Below, in pieces: positions 1-6,523 of a stretch of 7,073 nt of DNA (position 1 is the stretch's first letter; each line of letters begins with the position of its first letter). The stretch comes from Bacillota bacterium (lineage in GTDB: Bacteria > Bacillota > Clostridia > Lachnospirales > Lachnospiraceae). Below the pieces are notes generated by a model, which ran no database searches, had not been told where the DNA came from, and worked only from the letters and a program-made list of their open reading frames with translations. The stretch is taken from assembly GCA_023398375.1 (NCBI GenBank), contig JAEWSH010000081.1, forward strand, positions 1 to 7,073. The letters are read 5' to 3'. Made by a program: the position numbers and the translations under genes.

Positions 1-60
1 ACCCAAACCCCGACCCAAACCCCGACGCAAACCCCGGCCCAGACGCAACCCCAGCCCTCG
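1..60 (+). repeat. 12-bp in-frame tandem repeat encoding TQTP
   Basis: Three consecutive 12-bp units (1-12, 13-24, 25-36) of ACCCAAACCCCG, the third with one substitution (C27G), followed by degenerate half-units to about 60. Read in the aminotransferase frame they give TQTP TQTP TQTP AQTQPQPS. The unit length is a multiple of three, so copy-number change would lengthen or shorten the N-terminal tail without breaking the frame. The array may continue upstream of the window. Confidence 0.85.
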
Positions 61-1269
61 CAAGCCGCCAGCATCGTCGCCGACCGCATCAAGCGCATCA
101 AGCTGTCGCCCAGCGTGGCGGCGCGCGCGATCATTGCCGAGCTGCGCGAGCAGGGCCGGCGCATTATCGACCTGACGATCGGCGAGCCGGATTTTTCGAC
201 GCCGGAGCATATCCGCCAGGCGGCCACGGCCGCGATGAACCGGGGCGAGACCAAGTATCCGCCGGCCCAGGGCACGGTGGCGCTGCGCAAGGCGGCGCGG
301 ACGCATCTGCTGGAAGCCACCGGCGTCGATTACCCGGCGGCGCGCATCATTGTCAGCACGGGCGCCAAGCAGGTGATCTTCAACGGGCTGGCGGCGACGC
401 TGAACGAGGGCGACGAGGTGCTGATTCCGGCGCCGTTCTGGGTGTCGTATCCGGACATGGTGCTGGTCAACGGCGGGGTGCCGGTGACGGTGCCGACCAC
501 GCCGGCCACGGATTACAAGCTGACGCCGGAGGCGCTGGAGCGCGCGATCACGCCGCGCACCAAGTGGCTGATGATGAACGCGCCCAGCAATCCGACGGGC
601 TCGGTCTACACTGCCGACGAGCTGCGCGGGCTGACCGCGGTGCTCGAGCGTCATCCGCATGTCTGGCTGATGACGGACGATATTTATGCGCGGCTGAACT
701 TCACTGACGCGCCGACGGTGCATCCGTTGCAGGTGGCGCCGGCGCTGGCGGCGCGCACGCTGGTGGTCAATGGCGTGTCCAAGGCCTATGCGATGACGGG
801 CTGGCGTATCGGTTACGGCGCCGGGCCGGACGAGCTGATCAAGGCGATGGCGATTCTGCAGTCGCAGAGCACGTCGGGCGCGTCGTCGGTGAGCCAGGCG
901 GCGGCGCTGGAGGCGCTGTCGGGGCCGCAGGACTGCGTGACGGAGTTCGCCCGCGTTTTCCGCGAGCGCCGCGATCTGGCGGTGGCGGAGCTGTCCGGCA
1001 CGCCGGGGCTGGCGATCGTGATGCCGCAGGGCGCGTTCTACGTGTTTCCGGATTGCTCGGGGCTGCTGGGCAAGCGCACGCCGGCAGGCGTCGAGATCCG
1101 CAGCGATACCGACCTGACGCATTACCTGCTGCGCGAGGCTGGCGTGGCGGTGATCGACGGTCATGCCTATGGCGCGCCGGGCACGTTCCGGCTGTCGTTC
1201 GCGGCGTCGCTGGACGATATCCGGCAGGGCTGCGCGGGCATCCGCGAGGCCTGCGCCAAGCTCGTCTAG
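1..1269 (+). CDS. Class I PLP-dependent aminotransferase (5' end outside window)
   Basis: Cytosolic amino acid:2-oxoacid aminotransferase of the aspartate aminotransferase fold type I, resembling the bacterial AspC Igamma group; exact substrate unknown. The frame is open from base 1 and the codons before the GTG at 115 already encode family sequence (ADRIKRIKLSPSVAARAI), so 115 is not the start and the N-terminus lies upstream. Visible family residues: substrate/PLP-region Tyr in KYPPAQG (codon 256-258), Asn of NPTG (589-591), Asp and Tyr of DDIY (676-678, 685-687), the Schiff-base Lys in SKAYAMTGWRIGY (781-783), and the carboxylate-binding Arg in FRLSFA (1189-1191). All key residues are intact. 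Ends with TAG. The first codons are an unusual Thr-Gln-Thr-Pro repeat extension. It lies 73 bp before an amino acid importer on the same strand, suggesting it acts on the imported substrate or a relative. Family assignment is sure; specificity is not. Confidence 0.93.
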   Translation, partial: TQTPTQTPTQTPAQTQPQPSQAASIVADRIKRIKLSPSVAARAIIAELREQGRRIIDLTIGEPDFSTPEHIRQAATAAMNRGETKYPPAQGTVALRKAARTHLLEATGVDYPAARIIVSTGAKQVIFNGLAATLNEGDEVLIPAPFWVSYPDMVLVNGGVPVTVPTTPATDYKLTPEALERAITPRTKWLMMNAPSNPTGSVYTADELRGLTAVLERHPHVWLMTDDIYARLNFTDAPTVHPLQVAPALAARTLVVNGVSKAYAMTGWRIGYGAGPDELIKAMAILQSQSTSGASSVSQAAALEALSGPQDCVTEFARVFRERRDLAVAELSGTPGLAIVMPQGAFYVFPDCSGLLGKRTPAGVEIRSDTDLTHYLLREAGVAVIDGHAYGAPGTFRLSFAASLDDIRQGCAGIREACAKLV

Positions 1270-1275
1270 TTGTTC

Positions 1276-1310
1276 CCGGGCCCGCCAACGAGCGGGCCGG
1301 TTCCGTTTTT
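1276..1310 (+). terminator. Terminator-like hairpin between aminotransferase and transporter
   Basis: A perfect 7-bp GC stem GGCCCGC (1279-1285) / GCGGGCC (1292-1298) with loop CAACGA; two further C-G pairs (1276-1277 with 1299-1300) are possible across a bulged G. A TTCCG spacer and five T follow (1306-1310). It begins 9 bp after the aminotransferase stop. The T-tract sits several bases from the stem, so it may be a weak terminator or attenuator that lowers transporter transcription from the upstream promoter rather than a full stop. Confidence 0.55.
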
Positions 1311-1342
1311 CTGTTCAAACCACAAACACAAGGGGAATCACC

Positions 1343-2164
1343 ATGAAACGCCATTCACTTATCGCCGCCTGCCTGGGCCTGGCCGCGTTGTCGCTGGGCG
1401 CTGGCGCGCGCGCCGACCAGGTCGCGGACATCAAGGCCCGCGGCGAATTGATCTGCGGCACGCTGGGCACGTCGCAGCCGTTCAGTTTCCAGGACGCGAC
1501 GACGCGCCAACTGGTAGGCTATGACGTGGACGTGTGCAAGCTGGTGGCCGACAAGCTGGGCGTGAAGATCAGCTACAAGCTGCTGTCGGTGGCGGCGCGC
1601 GTGCCGGAGCTGAACGAGGGCCGCGTCGATATCCTGGCGGCGAACCTGGGCTATTCGCCGGACCGCGCCCAGCAGATCGCTTTCAGCCACGCGTACTACG
1701 TCAGCCCGCAGAAGCTGCTGGTGCGCAAGGATTCGGGGCTGGACACGATCGAGTCGCTGAACGGCCGCCGCGTTGGCGCGACCAAGGGTTCCAGTTCGGA
1801 GCGCGAGATCAAGCGCATTCTCGACAAGTCGCAGGTGATCGGCTACGGCGACAGCTCGGCCACGTACCTGGCCCTGCAACAGAAGAAGGTGGACGCGCAG
1901 TTCGCGTCCGAACTGGTGCTGGTGCGCCTGGTGCTGCAAAGACCGCCGACGGCGCCGGTCAGCGTGATCGCCAAGTCGGTGTTTGACGAACCCTGGGGCC
2001 TGGGCGTGCGCAAGTCGGAGCCGGGCATGCTGAATGTGGTGAACCAGGCGCTGGACGAGGCGGAAAGCTCGGGCGTGGCCGCACAGTTGTTCGACAAGTG
2101 GTTCGGCGCGCAGACGCCGTACAAGCTCGAGCGCGGTTTCAAGATCGGCCCCATCGCGGGCTGA
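1343..2164 (+). CDS. ABC transporter periplasmic amino acid-binding protein (SBP family 3)
   Basis: 273 residues, the solute receptor of a polar amino acid importer. The ATG at 1343 is chosen because AGGGGAA (1331-1337) sits 5 bases upstream and the protein then opens with a textbook signal peptide: KR n-region, hydrophobic core, and cleavage after A24 (ARA|DQ). The frame stays open further upstream, but that sequence is arginine-rich antisense-like text overlapping the aminotransferase. The family 3 signature is seen at residues 59-71 (GYDVDVCKLVADK). By analogy with family members, R86 and D184 are candidates for binding the substrate carboxylate and amino groups. Cys38 and Cys65 could form a periplasmic disulfide (inference). 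Length is normal for the family. It is the first gene of the transporter cluster, 16 bp before the first permease. Gene order resembles glutamate/aspartate (gltI-type) systems, but the ligand is not proven. Confidence 0.93.
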   Translation: MKRHSLIAACLGLAALSLGAGARADQVADIKARGELICGTLGTSQPFSFQDATTRQLVGYDVDVCKLVADKLGVKISYKLLSVAARVPELNEGRVDILAANLGYSPDRAQQIAFSHAYYVSPQKLLVRKDSGLDTIESLNGRRVGATKGSSSEREIKRILDKSQVIGYGDSSATYLALQQKKVDAQFASELVLVRLVLQRPPTAPVSVIAKSVFDEPWGLGVRKSEPGMLNVVNQALDEAESSGVAAQLFDKWFGAQTPYKLERGFKIGPIAG

Positions 2165-2180
2165 ACGCCGGTACCGCGCA

Positions 2181-2870
2181 ATGAGCCTACTTGACGCTTC
2201 GCAATACCAGTTGCTGGCCAGCGGCATGGTGGTGACGCTGCAGTTGTTCCTGGTGTCCTGGGTGATGGCGTTCACGATCGCGGTGACGCTGGTCGTGGTG
2301 CGCGCCACCAACCTGGCGCCGTGCCGCTGGCTGGTCGACGCCTATGTGGAATACCACCGCAACGTGCCGCTGCTGGTGCAGGTGCTGTTCTGGTACTTCG
2401 GCATGCCCGAGCTGCTGCCGGAGGGTTTCCGGATGTGGCTGTACCAGCACAACGCCGAGATGTCGCTGGCGGCGATCGCGCTGGCGCTGGGGTCGGCCGC
2501 CTATATCGCCGAGGATATCCGCAGCGGGCTGCGCGCCATTCCTGGCACGCAGTTCGAGGCGGCCCGGGCGCTGGGCGCCAGCTACCTGCAATGCATGCGC
2601 TTCGTGATCGTGCCGCAGGCGGTGCGGATTTCCATCCCGCCGCTGGTGGGCCGCGCCTTGCTGCTGTTCAAGAACACCAGCGTGGCCATGGCCATCGGCG
2701 TGATGGAGCTGACCTACCAGGCGCGCGAGATCGAGAACGAGACCTACCGCACCTTCGCCACGTTTGGCGCGGCGACCCTCATGTATCTGTTGGGATCCTT
2801 CCTCATCATGCTGATCGGCTCGCGCATCTATGCGCGCTACCGCCTGAACCGGGGAGGCCACGGTGCTTGA
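2181..2870 (+). CDS. Amino acid ABC transporter permease, first subunit
   Basis: 229-residue inner-membrane permease of the HisMQ/GltJ type. Hydrophobic segments run at about residues 15-40, 62-78, 93-110, 155-175 and 195-215. YHRNVPLLVQVLFWYFG (58-74) matches the conserved early block of this family, and the cytoplasmic EAA loop that docks on the ATPase is at about 126-145 (EAARALGASYLQ). There is no clear Shine-Dalgarno sequence in the 16 bp between the preceding stop and this ATG, so translation may depend on ribosomes finishing the binding-protein gene (inference). Its last 8 bases overlap the second permease, and its final codons carry that gene's ribosome binding site. Probably forms a heterodimer with the next gene product. 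Confidence 0.93.
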   Translation: MSLLDASQYQLLASGMVVTLQLFLVSWVMAFTIAVTLVVVRATNLAPCRWLVDAYVEYHRNVPLLVQVLFWYFGMPELLPEGFRMWLYQHNAEMSLAAIALALGSAAYIAEDIRSGLRAIPGTQFEAARALGASYLQCMRFVIVPQAVRISIPPLVGRALLLFKNTSVAMAIGVMELTYQAREIENETYRTFATFGAATLMYLLGSFLIMLIGSRIYARYRLNRGGHGA

Positions 2871-3552
2871 TCTCCTGTCGCAATACTGGCCGACGCTGCT
2901 GGTCGGCCAATACCCCAATGGGCCGCTGGGCGGGCTGGCGCTGACGCTGATCCTGGCGTTGTGCGGCCTGGCGCTGTCGCTGCCGCTGGCGCTGGCCATC
3001 GCGCTGGCGCGGGTCAGTCCGTTTGGCTGGCTGCGCGTGGCCAGCAAGACGCTGGTGAACGTGGTGCGCGGCATGCCGCTGCTGATGCTGATCTTCTGGG
3101 CGTACTTCGTCATTCCGAAGCTGACGGGGCAGGTGATCAGCGGTTTCTGGACGCTGATCGCGGCGCTGGTGGTGTACGAGAGCGCCTATCTGTCGGAGGT
3201 GATCCGCTCGGGCATCGAGGCGGTGCCGCGCGGCCAGATCGAGGCCTCGCGCTCGCTGGGCGTGGGCTACTGGACCACGATGCGCCGGGTGGTGCTGCCG
3301 CAGGCGCTGTTCAACGTGCTGCCCAGCATGACCAGCCAGTTCGTCTCGACCATCAAGGAGACCTCGCTGGGGTACGTGATCAGCGTGAACGAACTGACGT
3401 TTGCCGCCAACCAGGTCAACAACCTGGTGCTGACCAAGCCGCTGCAGGTGTTCGGCATCCTGGCCATCATCTATTTCCTGGTGTGCTTCAGCCTGAGCCG
3501 CGGCCTGTCCTGGCTGGACCTGCGCATCCGCCGCCAGCGCGCCATGGCCTAG
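2863..3552 (+). CDS. Amino acid ABC transporter permease, second subunit
   Basis: 229-residue inner-membrane permease of the HisMQ/GltK type and likely partner of the upstream permease. The GTG start at 2863 has a strong site GGGGAGG (2851-2857) 5 bases before it and overlaps the upstream gene by 8 bp, typical of coupled translation giving matched subunit amounts. Hydrophobic stretches lie at about residues 24-50, 65-84, 93-110, 155-175 and 195-212. RGMPLLMLIFWAYF (69-82) is the conserved early block and the EAA loop is at 126-145 (IEASRSLGVGYWTT). It ends in a basic tail (RIRRQRAMA). No defects seen. Confidence 0.93.
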   Translation: MLDLLSQYWPTLLVGQYPNGPLGGLALTLILALCGLALSLPLALAIALARVSPFGWLRVASKTLVNVVRGMPLLMLIFWAYFVIPKLTGQVISGFWTLIAALVVYESAYLSEVIRSGIEAVPRGQIEASRSLGVGYWTTMRRVVLPQALFNVLPSMTSQFVSTIKETSLGYVISVNELTFAANQVNNLVLTKPLQVFGILAIIYFLVCFSLSRGLSWLDLRIRRQRAMA

Positions 3553-3573
3553 GGCCCGTGCGAGGCCCCTTTT
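3552..3573 (+). terminator. Weak hairpin with short T-run after the second permease
   Basis: A 5-bp stem GGGCC (3552-3556) / GGCCC (3564-3568) with a 7-base loop, then C and TTTT (3570-3573). It starts at the last base of the permease stop codon, in the 62-bp gap before the ATPase gene. The stem is short, so it could be a weak attenuator or an mRNA-stabilising structure that adjusts ATPase expression relative to the permeases. It could also be chance. Confidence 0.3.
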
Positions 3574-3614
3574 AGCGAGAACAGGCCCTGAGCCGGCGCT
3601 TATCGGAATTCATC

Positions 3615-4349
3615 ATGATCAAGCTTGAGAAAGTCAACAAATGGTATGGCGCGCATCACGTCCTGAAGGACGTGGACCTGTCGGTCGCGCGCGGCGAGGT
3701 GCTGGTGGTGTGCGGGCCGTCGGGCTCGGGCAAGTCCACCATGATCCGTACCATCAACCGCCTGGAACCGATCGAGAAGGGCCGCATCCTGATCGACGAC
3801 GCCGACATCTACGGCAAGGGCGTCAACCTGAACGCGCTGCGCCAGAAGATCGGTTTCGTGTTCCAGCAGTTCAACCTGTTTCCGCACATGAGCGTGCTGG
3901 ACAACGTGGTGTTCGCGCCGGTCAACATCCGCAAGCAGCCGCGCAAGCAGGCCGCCGAGCTGGCGCGCCAGTTGCTGGCGCGGGTCGGGCTGGAGCACAA
4001 GATCGACGCCTATCCCGGCTCGCTGTCGGGCGGCCAGCAGCAGCGCGTGGCGATCGCCCGCGCGCTGGCGCTGCAACCGCCGGTGATGCTGTTCGACGAA
4101 CCCACCAGCGCGCTCGACCCCGAGATGGTGGGCGAGGTGCTGCAGGTGATGAAGGGCCTGGCCAAGGACGGCATGACCATGGTCTGCGTGACGCACGAGA
4201 TGGGGTTCGCGCGGGACGTGTGCGACCGGGTGGTGTTCATGGATGCGGGCGAGATCCTGGAGGTGGATACGCCGGAGCGCTTTTTCAGCGCGCCGCAGCA
4301 TCCGCGGGCGCAGCGGTTTCTGGCGGATATCTTGCATCCGCGCGGGTAA
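3615..4349 (+). CDS. Amino acid ABC transporter ATP-binding protein
   Basis: 244-residue cytoplasmic ATPase of the HisP/GlnQ/GltL family that drives the importer. All nucleotide-binding motifs are present and canonical: aromatic A-loop Y11, Walker A GPSGSGKST (34-42, Lys40), Q-loop Gln84 in VFQQFNLF, ABC signature LSGGQQQ (137-143), Walker B VMLFDEP (157-163) with catalytic Glu162, D-loop SALD (165-168), and switch His194. The ATG at 3615 is preceded by a modest GGAA (3605-3608), 6 bases away, and the protein begins exactly at the usual family N-terminus (MIKLEKVNKWYG). Fourth gene of the transporter set, 62 bp after the second permease, so the cluster is structurally complete. Confidence 0.95.
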   Translation: MIKLEKVNKWYGAHHVLKDVDLSVARGEVLVVCGPSGSGKSTMIRTINRLEPIEKGRILIDDADIYGKGVNLNALRQKIGFVFQQFNLFPHMSVLDNVVFAPVNIRKQPRKQAAELARQLLARVGLEHKIDAYPGSLSGGQQQRVAIARALALQPPVMLFDEPTSALDPEMVGEVLQVMKGLAKDGMTMVCVTHEMGFARDVCDRVVFMDAGEILEVDTPERFFSAPQHPRAQRFLADILHPRG

Positions 4350-4551
4350 GGACCCATGCCGGGCGTGGCGGGATACCCGCTGCGCTCGGCAGGGAACGAC
4401 TGAGTGGGCATGCGGTGGCATTGACCCGGACGCGTCGGCGCCGGCGAGGGCGGATCGGCGCCGACCGGCCCGGTTCGGCTGCCCGACGTTTCGGCCGCGG
4501 ACCGGGCGGCGCGCAGCCGCGCTCCTGTCGACGATAATGTGAGGGTTCTTC
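4350..4551. promoter_or_regulatory. 202-bp gap before the LysR gene: palindromes and candidate promoter
   Basis: No gene is seen here. The 9-mer TCGGCGCCG occurs at 4435-4443 and again at 4455-4463; the second copy is part of the perfect palindrome TCGGCGCCGA (4455-4464). The copies are exactly 20 bp apart, about two DNA turns, which would put them on the same helix face: a possible binding site for the adjacent LysR protein (inference). Hairpin-capable repeats include GCGGG-ATA-CCCGC (4368-4380) and GCGGC-GCGCA-GCCGC (4506-4520), neither followed by a T-run. GATAAT (4533-4538) resembles a -10 box but lies very close to the ATG and no -35 is evident. Confidence 0.35.
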
Positions 4552-5517
4552 ATGCATTTCACGTCCACCGCCGCGATGTACACCCTCAAACAGTTGGAGG
4601 CGTTCTACTGGAGCTCGCAACTGGGCAGCTTCAGCGCGTCCTCGCGCAAGCTGCACACCACCCAGTCGGCGGTCGCCAAGCGGGTGGGGGAACTCGAAGC
4701 CTTCGCCGGCGCGCCGCTGTTCGAGCGCCGCGCCAAGAAGCTGGTGCTGACGGCCCAGGGCCGCAAGCTGTTCGAACTGGCGCGCGAGATGCTGGACCTG
4801 AACAGCCGCATCGTGCAGAACATGGCCGATCCGGCCAGTTTCGAGGGCGTGGTGCGGCTGGGCGTGACCGAACTGGTCGGCATGACCTGGCTGGCGCGGC
4901 TGGTCAGCCAGATCAGCCTGCGCTATCCCAAGGTGCAGCTGATGCCCGAGATCGATGGCGGCATCACGCTGTATGAGCGGCTGGAGCAGGACCAGCTGGA
5001 CCTGGCCATCATGCCGGGACCGTTCTGGAGCTACCAGTACGACTGCATCCACCTGGGCGCGGTGACCAACGTCTGGATGGCCAGCCCGTCGCTGGACATC
5101 GATTTCTCCGCAAGGCTGGCGCCGCAGGACCTGGCGCCGTACCCGGTGATTTCACAGCCGACCAATTCGGCGCTGTCGCATCTGTACGATGCCTGGTTCG
5201 CCGAGCAGGGCCTGTCGGTCAAGCGGGTGCTGACCTGCAACAGCCTGGGCATGATGGCGCAGTTGACGATGCTGGGGCTGGGCATCAGCTATCTGCCGGG
5301 GGCGTATTTCGCGCCGCTGGTCGAGCGCGGGGCGCTGTGCCAGCTGGATGTCCAGCCGGATCTGCCGACGATCAACTACTACGCGGTGCACAAGAAGAGC
5401 ATCGTCAATCCGGTGGTGTCACGGGTGATCGATATCGCGCGGGAGGAATGCGCGTTCGAGGTGGCGGGGGCGTTTCTGCCGCATGTGCCGCCGGCGGTGG
5501 GGGCGGGTGGGGGGTAG
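4552..5517 (+). CDS. LysR-family transcriptional regulator
   Basis: 321-residue DNA-binding regulator. A winged helix-turn-helix spans about residues 11-70 (YTLKQLEAFYW, then LGSFSASSRKLHTTQSAVAKRVGELE as the recognition region), followed by a linker helix and a periplasmic-binding-protein-like effector domain from about 98 to 305. The ATG at 4552 is preferred because GAGGG (4541-4545) lies 6 bases upstream; the in-frame ATG at 4576 (Met9) has no such site. Position right after a complete amino acid importer, on the same strand, suggests it senses the imported compound or a product and controls the cluster; this is inference, since most LysR genes are divergent from their targets. The last residues (AVGAGGG) are an unusual glycine tail encoded by a G-run tract that continues past the stop. 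Confidence 0.93.
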   Translation: MHFTSTAAMYTLKQLEAFYWSSQLGSFSASSRKLHTTQSAVAKRVGELEAFAGAPLFERRAKKLVLTAQGRKLFELAREMLDLNSRIVQNMADPASFEGVVRLGVTELVGMTWLARLVSQISLRYPKVQLMPEIDGGITLYERLEQDQLDLAIMPGPFWSYQYDCIHLGAVTNVWMASPSLDIDFSARLAPQDLAPYPVISQPTNSALSHLYDAWFAEQGLSVKRVLTCNSLGMMAQLTMLGLGISYLPGAYFAPLVERGALCQLDVQPDLPTINYYAVHKKSIVNPVVSRVIDIAREECAFEVAGAFLPHVPPAVGAGGG

Positions 5518-5523
5518 GGTGGG
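5499..5523 (+). other. Predicted G-quadruplex motif across the LysR stop codon
   Basis: Five runs of three or more G (5499-5503, 5505-5507, 5509-5514, 5517-5519, 5521-5523) are separated by one or two bases on the coding strand, with the TAG stop inside. This fits the standard quadruplex pattern with very short loops, so it could fold in the mRNA. It lies at the last GC-rich bases before the composition change. Folding is predicted from sequence only. Confidence 0.6.
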
Positions 5524-5572
5524 CCGCGTGATTATGGACCTGCGCGGCGATGTGCTCGGTCAGGTCGTGTTC

Positions 5573-5589
5573 GCGCAAGATATTTGCGC
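5573..5589. repeat. Inverted repeat GCGCAA-GATAT-TTGCGC
   Basis: Perfect 6-bp arms (5573-5578, 5584-5589) around a 5-base AT-rich centre, in the gap between the convergent LysR gene and the minus-strand PIN-like gene and close to where base composition changes. It has no T-run on either side strong enough for a standard terminator. It could be an operator, part of a recombination site at the island edge, or a weak bidirectional hairpin. Confidence 0.4.
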
Positions 5590-5640
5590 CACATTATCCT
5601 ATTTTGGAGGCGTGGCGTTGCTGAAGACACTACATGGAAT

Positions 5641-6486
5641 TCAATCGCTGGATCTATTGTCTAAGTGTTCGATGAATTCGTTAGGGTTAAGAACTAGAGT
5701 TTTGATGCCAAGCCAATTGTACGTTGCCTTGGTTTTGTTTTTTAACTTGTTGTCGTTTGTTATAAAAATATCACAATACGCTGCATATATCGCATGTGTC
5801 GTGTCATGTAAGCCGGATAGGAATTGAGTTGATTTGTCTGGATAATATCTTCTTGCTTCAAGAAATTCGAAAATTTTCTCCATTGTCATTTCGTGTAGAG
5901 GAAATTTCTTCCCTAAGTGACTAAAATTTATCTCGTTGCAAAGGGGAGGGTGAGATCGAAGAAGACCCGGGTAGGATTGGCGGAGTGAAGGGTAATTGTT
6001 AATTATTATTTGATGAAGTTTTGGCTTGAATCTATCGATTTCTTCCTGGATATTTATGAAATTTGTTTCTAAAGATGTGATTCCTGTCCTTCTCTGAATC
6101 TCCTCGCCCCGGGAAATTTTTTCTTTTTGATGTTCTTCGGCTATTGAGTTGTTCTCGTAATGCTCGATGACTCTATGATAAGTGGTTTTTGGATGTTCCT
6201 CAGAAACGTAGATTCCACCTCTTTTCCGTTGAACGGTGTCGCGCCTCTCAAAAGGCAAGAGCGCCTTTGAGTCTGTAATATTGCCCAGTTTGTCGAGAAA
6301 CGAGTTAACTGTCTCGTCGTTGTTGCCGTGGCGCATTTTTAATGCAGCTATCTCTTCAATGTGCGCGGGGCTGAAAAGAATCTGATAGTCCTTCTTGTCC
6401 AGGGTGTTAATTCTATGAACGAAATCGGGTTTTCTGTTATCTTTGATGTCAATAATGATATTGTGATCGAGGTATAGGGTTTTCAT
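5641..6486 (-). CDS. PIN-domain-like putative ribonuclease with long internal insert
   Basis: 281-residue cytoplasmic protein, no signal peptide or membrane segment; I do not recognise the exact family. The N-terminus YLDHNIIIDI (5-14, Asp7), SPAHIEEIAAL (39-49, Glu44/45) and the C-terminal block LHDTTHAIYAAYCDIFITND (226-245, Asp228, Asp239, Asp245) match the spaced acidic residues of PIN nucleases, which bind metal and cut RNA. Typical VapC-type PIN proteins are about 130-150 residues; here the two halves are separated by about 170 charged residues including a likely helical stretch at 105-130. The ATG at 6486 is the only plausible start: upstream codons stay open to a TAA at 6570-6568 but contain no ATG, GTG or TTG. 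No Shine-Dalgarno is visible; a CAAA repeat fills the leader. About 40% GC against about 65% in the neighbours, so probably horizontally acquired. No antitoxin gene is adjacent. Existence as a gene is likely; PIN function is inference. Confidence 0.8.
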   Translation of the reverse strand: MKTLYLDHNIIIDIKDNRKPDFVHRINTLDKKDYQILFSPAHIEEIAALKMRHGNNDETVNSFLDKLGNITDSKALLPFERRDTVQRKRGGIYVSEEHPKTTYHRVIEHYENNSIAEEHQKEKISRGEEIQRRTGITSLETNFINIQEEIDRFKPKLHQIIINNYPSLRQSYPGLLRSHPPLCNEINFSHLGKKFPLHEMTMEKIFEFLEARRYYPDKSTQFLSGLHDTTHAIYAAYCDIFITNDNKLKNKTKATYNWLGIKTLVLNPNEFIEHLDNRSSD

Positions 6487-6487
6487 T

Positions 6488-6523
6488 TTTGTTTGTTTGT
6501 TTGTTTGTTTGTTTGTTTGTTTG
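6488..6523 (-). repeat. Tetranucleotide repeat (CAAA)9 abutting the PIN-like start codon
   Basis: Nine perfect TTTG units on the + strand, i.e. (CAAA)9 in the sense of the minus-strand gene, ending one base (A, 6487) before its ATG. Long pure tetranucleotide arrays mutate by slipped-strand mispairing and are a known basis of phase variation in bacteria. Here the array is outside the coding frame and inside the leader, so unit gain or loss would change leader length, ribosome access or promoter spacing rather than reading frame. The repeat has no stop in any frame. Confidence 0.95.

Noticed and set aside
115..117. GTG at 115 as the aminotransferase start
   Set aside because: The same frame is open to base 1 and the preceding codons encode residues typical of the family N-terminus, so this is an internal valine.
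1163..1342. Longer form of the binding protein starting at 1163
   Set aside because: It would overlap the aminotransferase with arginine-rich text and bury the clear signal peptide and ribosome binding site at 1331-1343.
1361..1372. Lipoprotein signal at Cys10 of the binding protein (IAAC)
   Set aside because: The hydrophobic stretch before it is too short, while a better type I cleavage site follows at ARA|DQ after residue 24.
3600..5052. Long minus-strand open frames opposite the ATPase and LysR genes
   Set aside because: They are His/Arg/Gln-rich shadows created by GC-rich codon use on the + strand and have no recognisable motifs.
5612..5827. Plus-strand small gene beginning GTG at 5612 after GGAGG
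   Set aside because: The GGAGG is only one base from the GTG, and the frame is antisense to the C-terminal PIN block of the better-supported minus-strand gene.
6488..6523. CRISPR or multi-copy operator array
   Set aside because: The units are four bases with no spacers: a simple sequence repeat.
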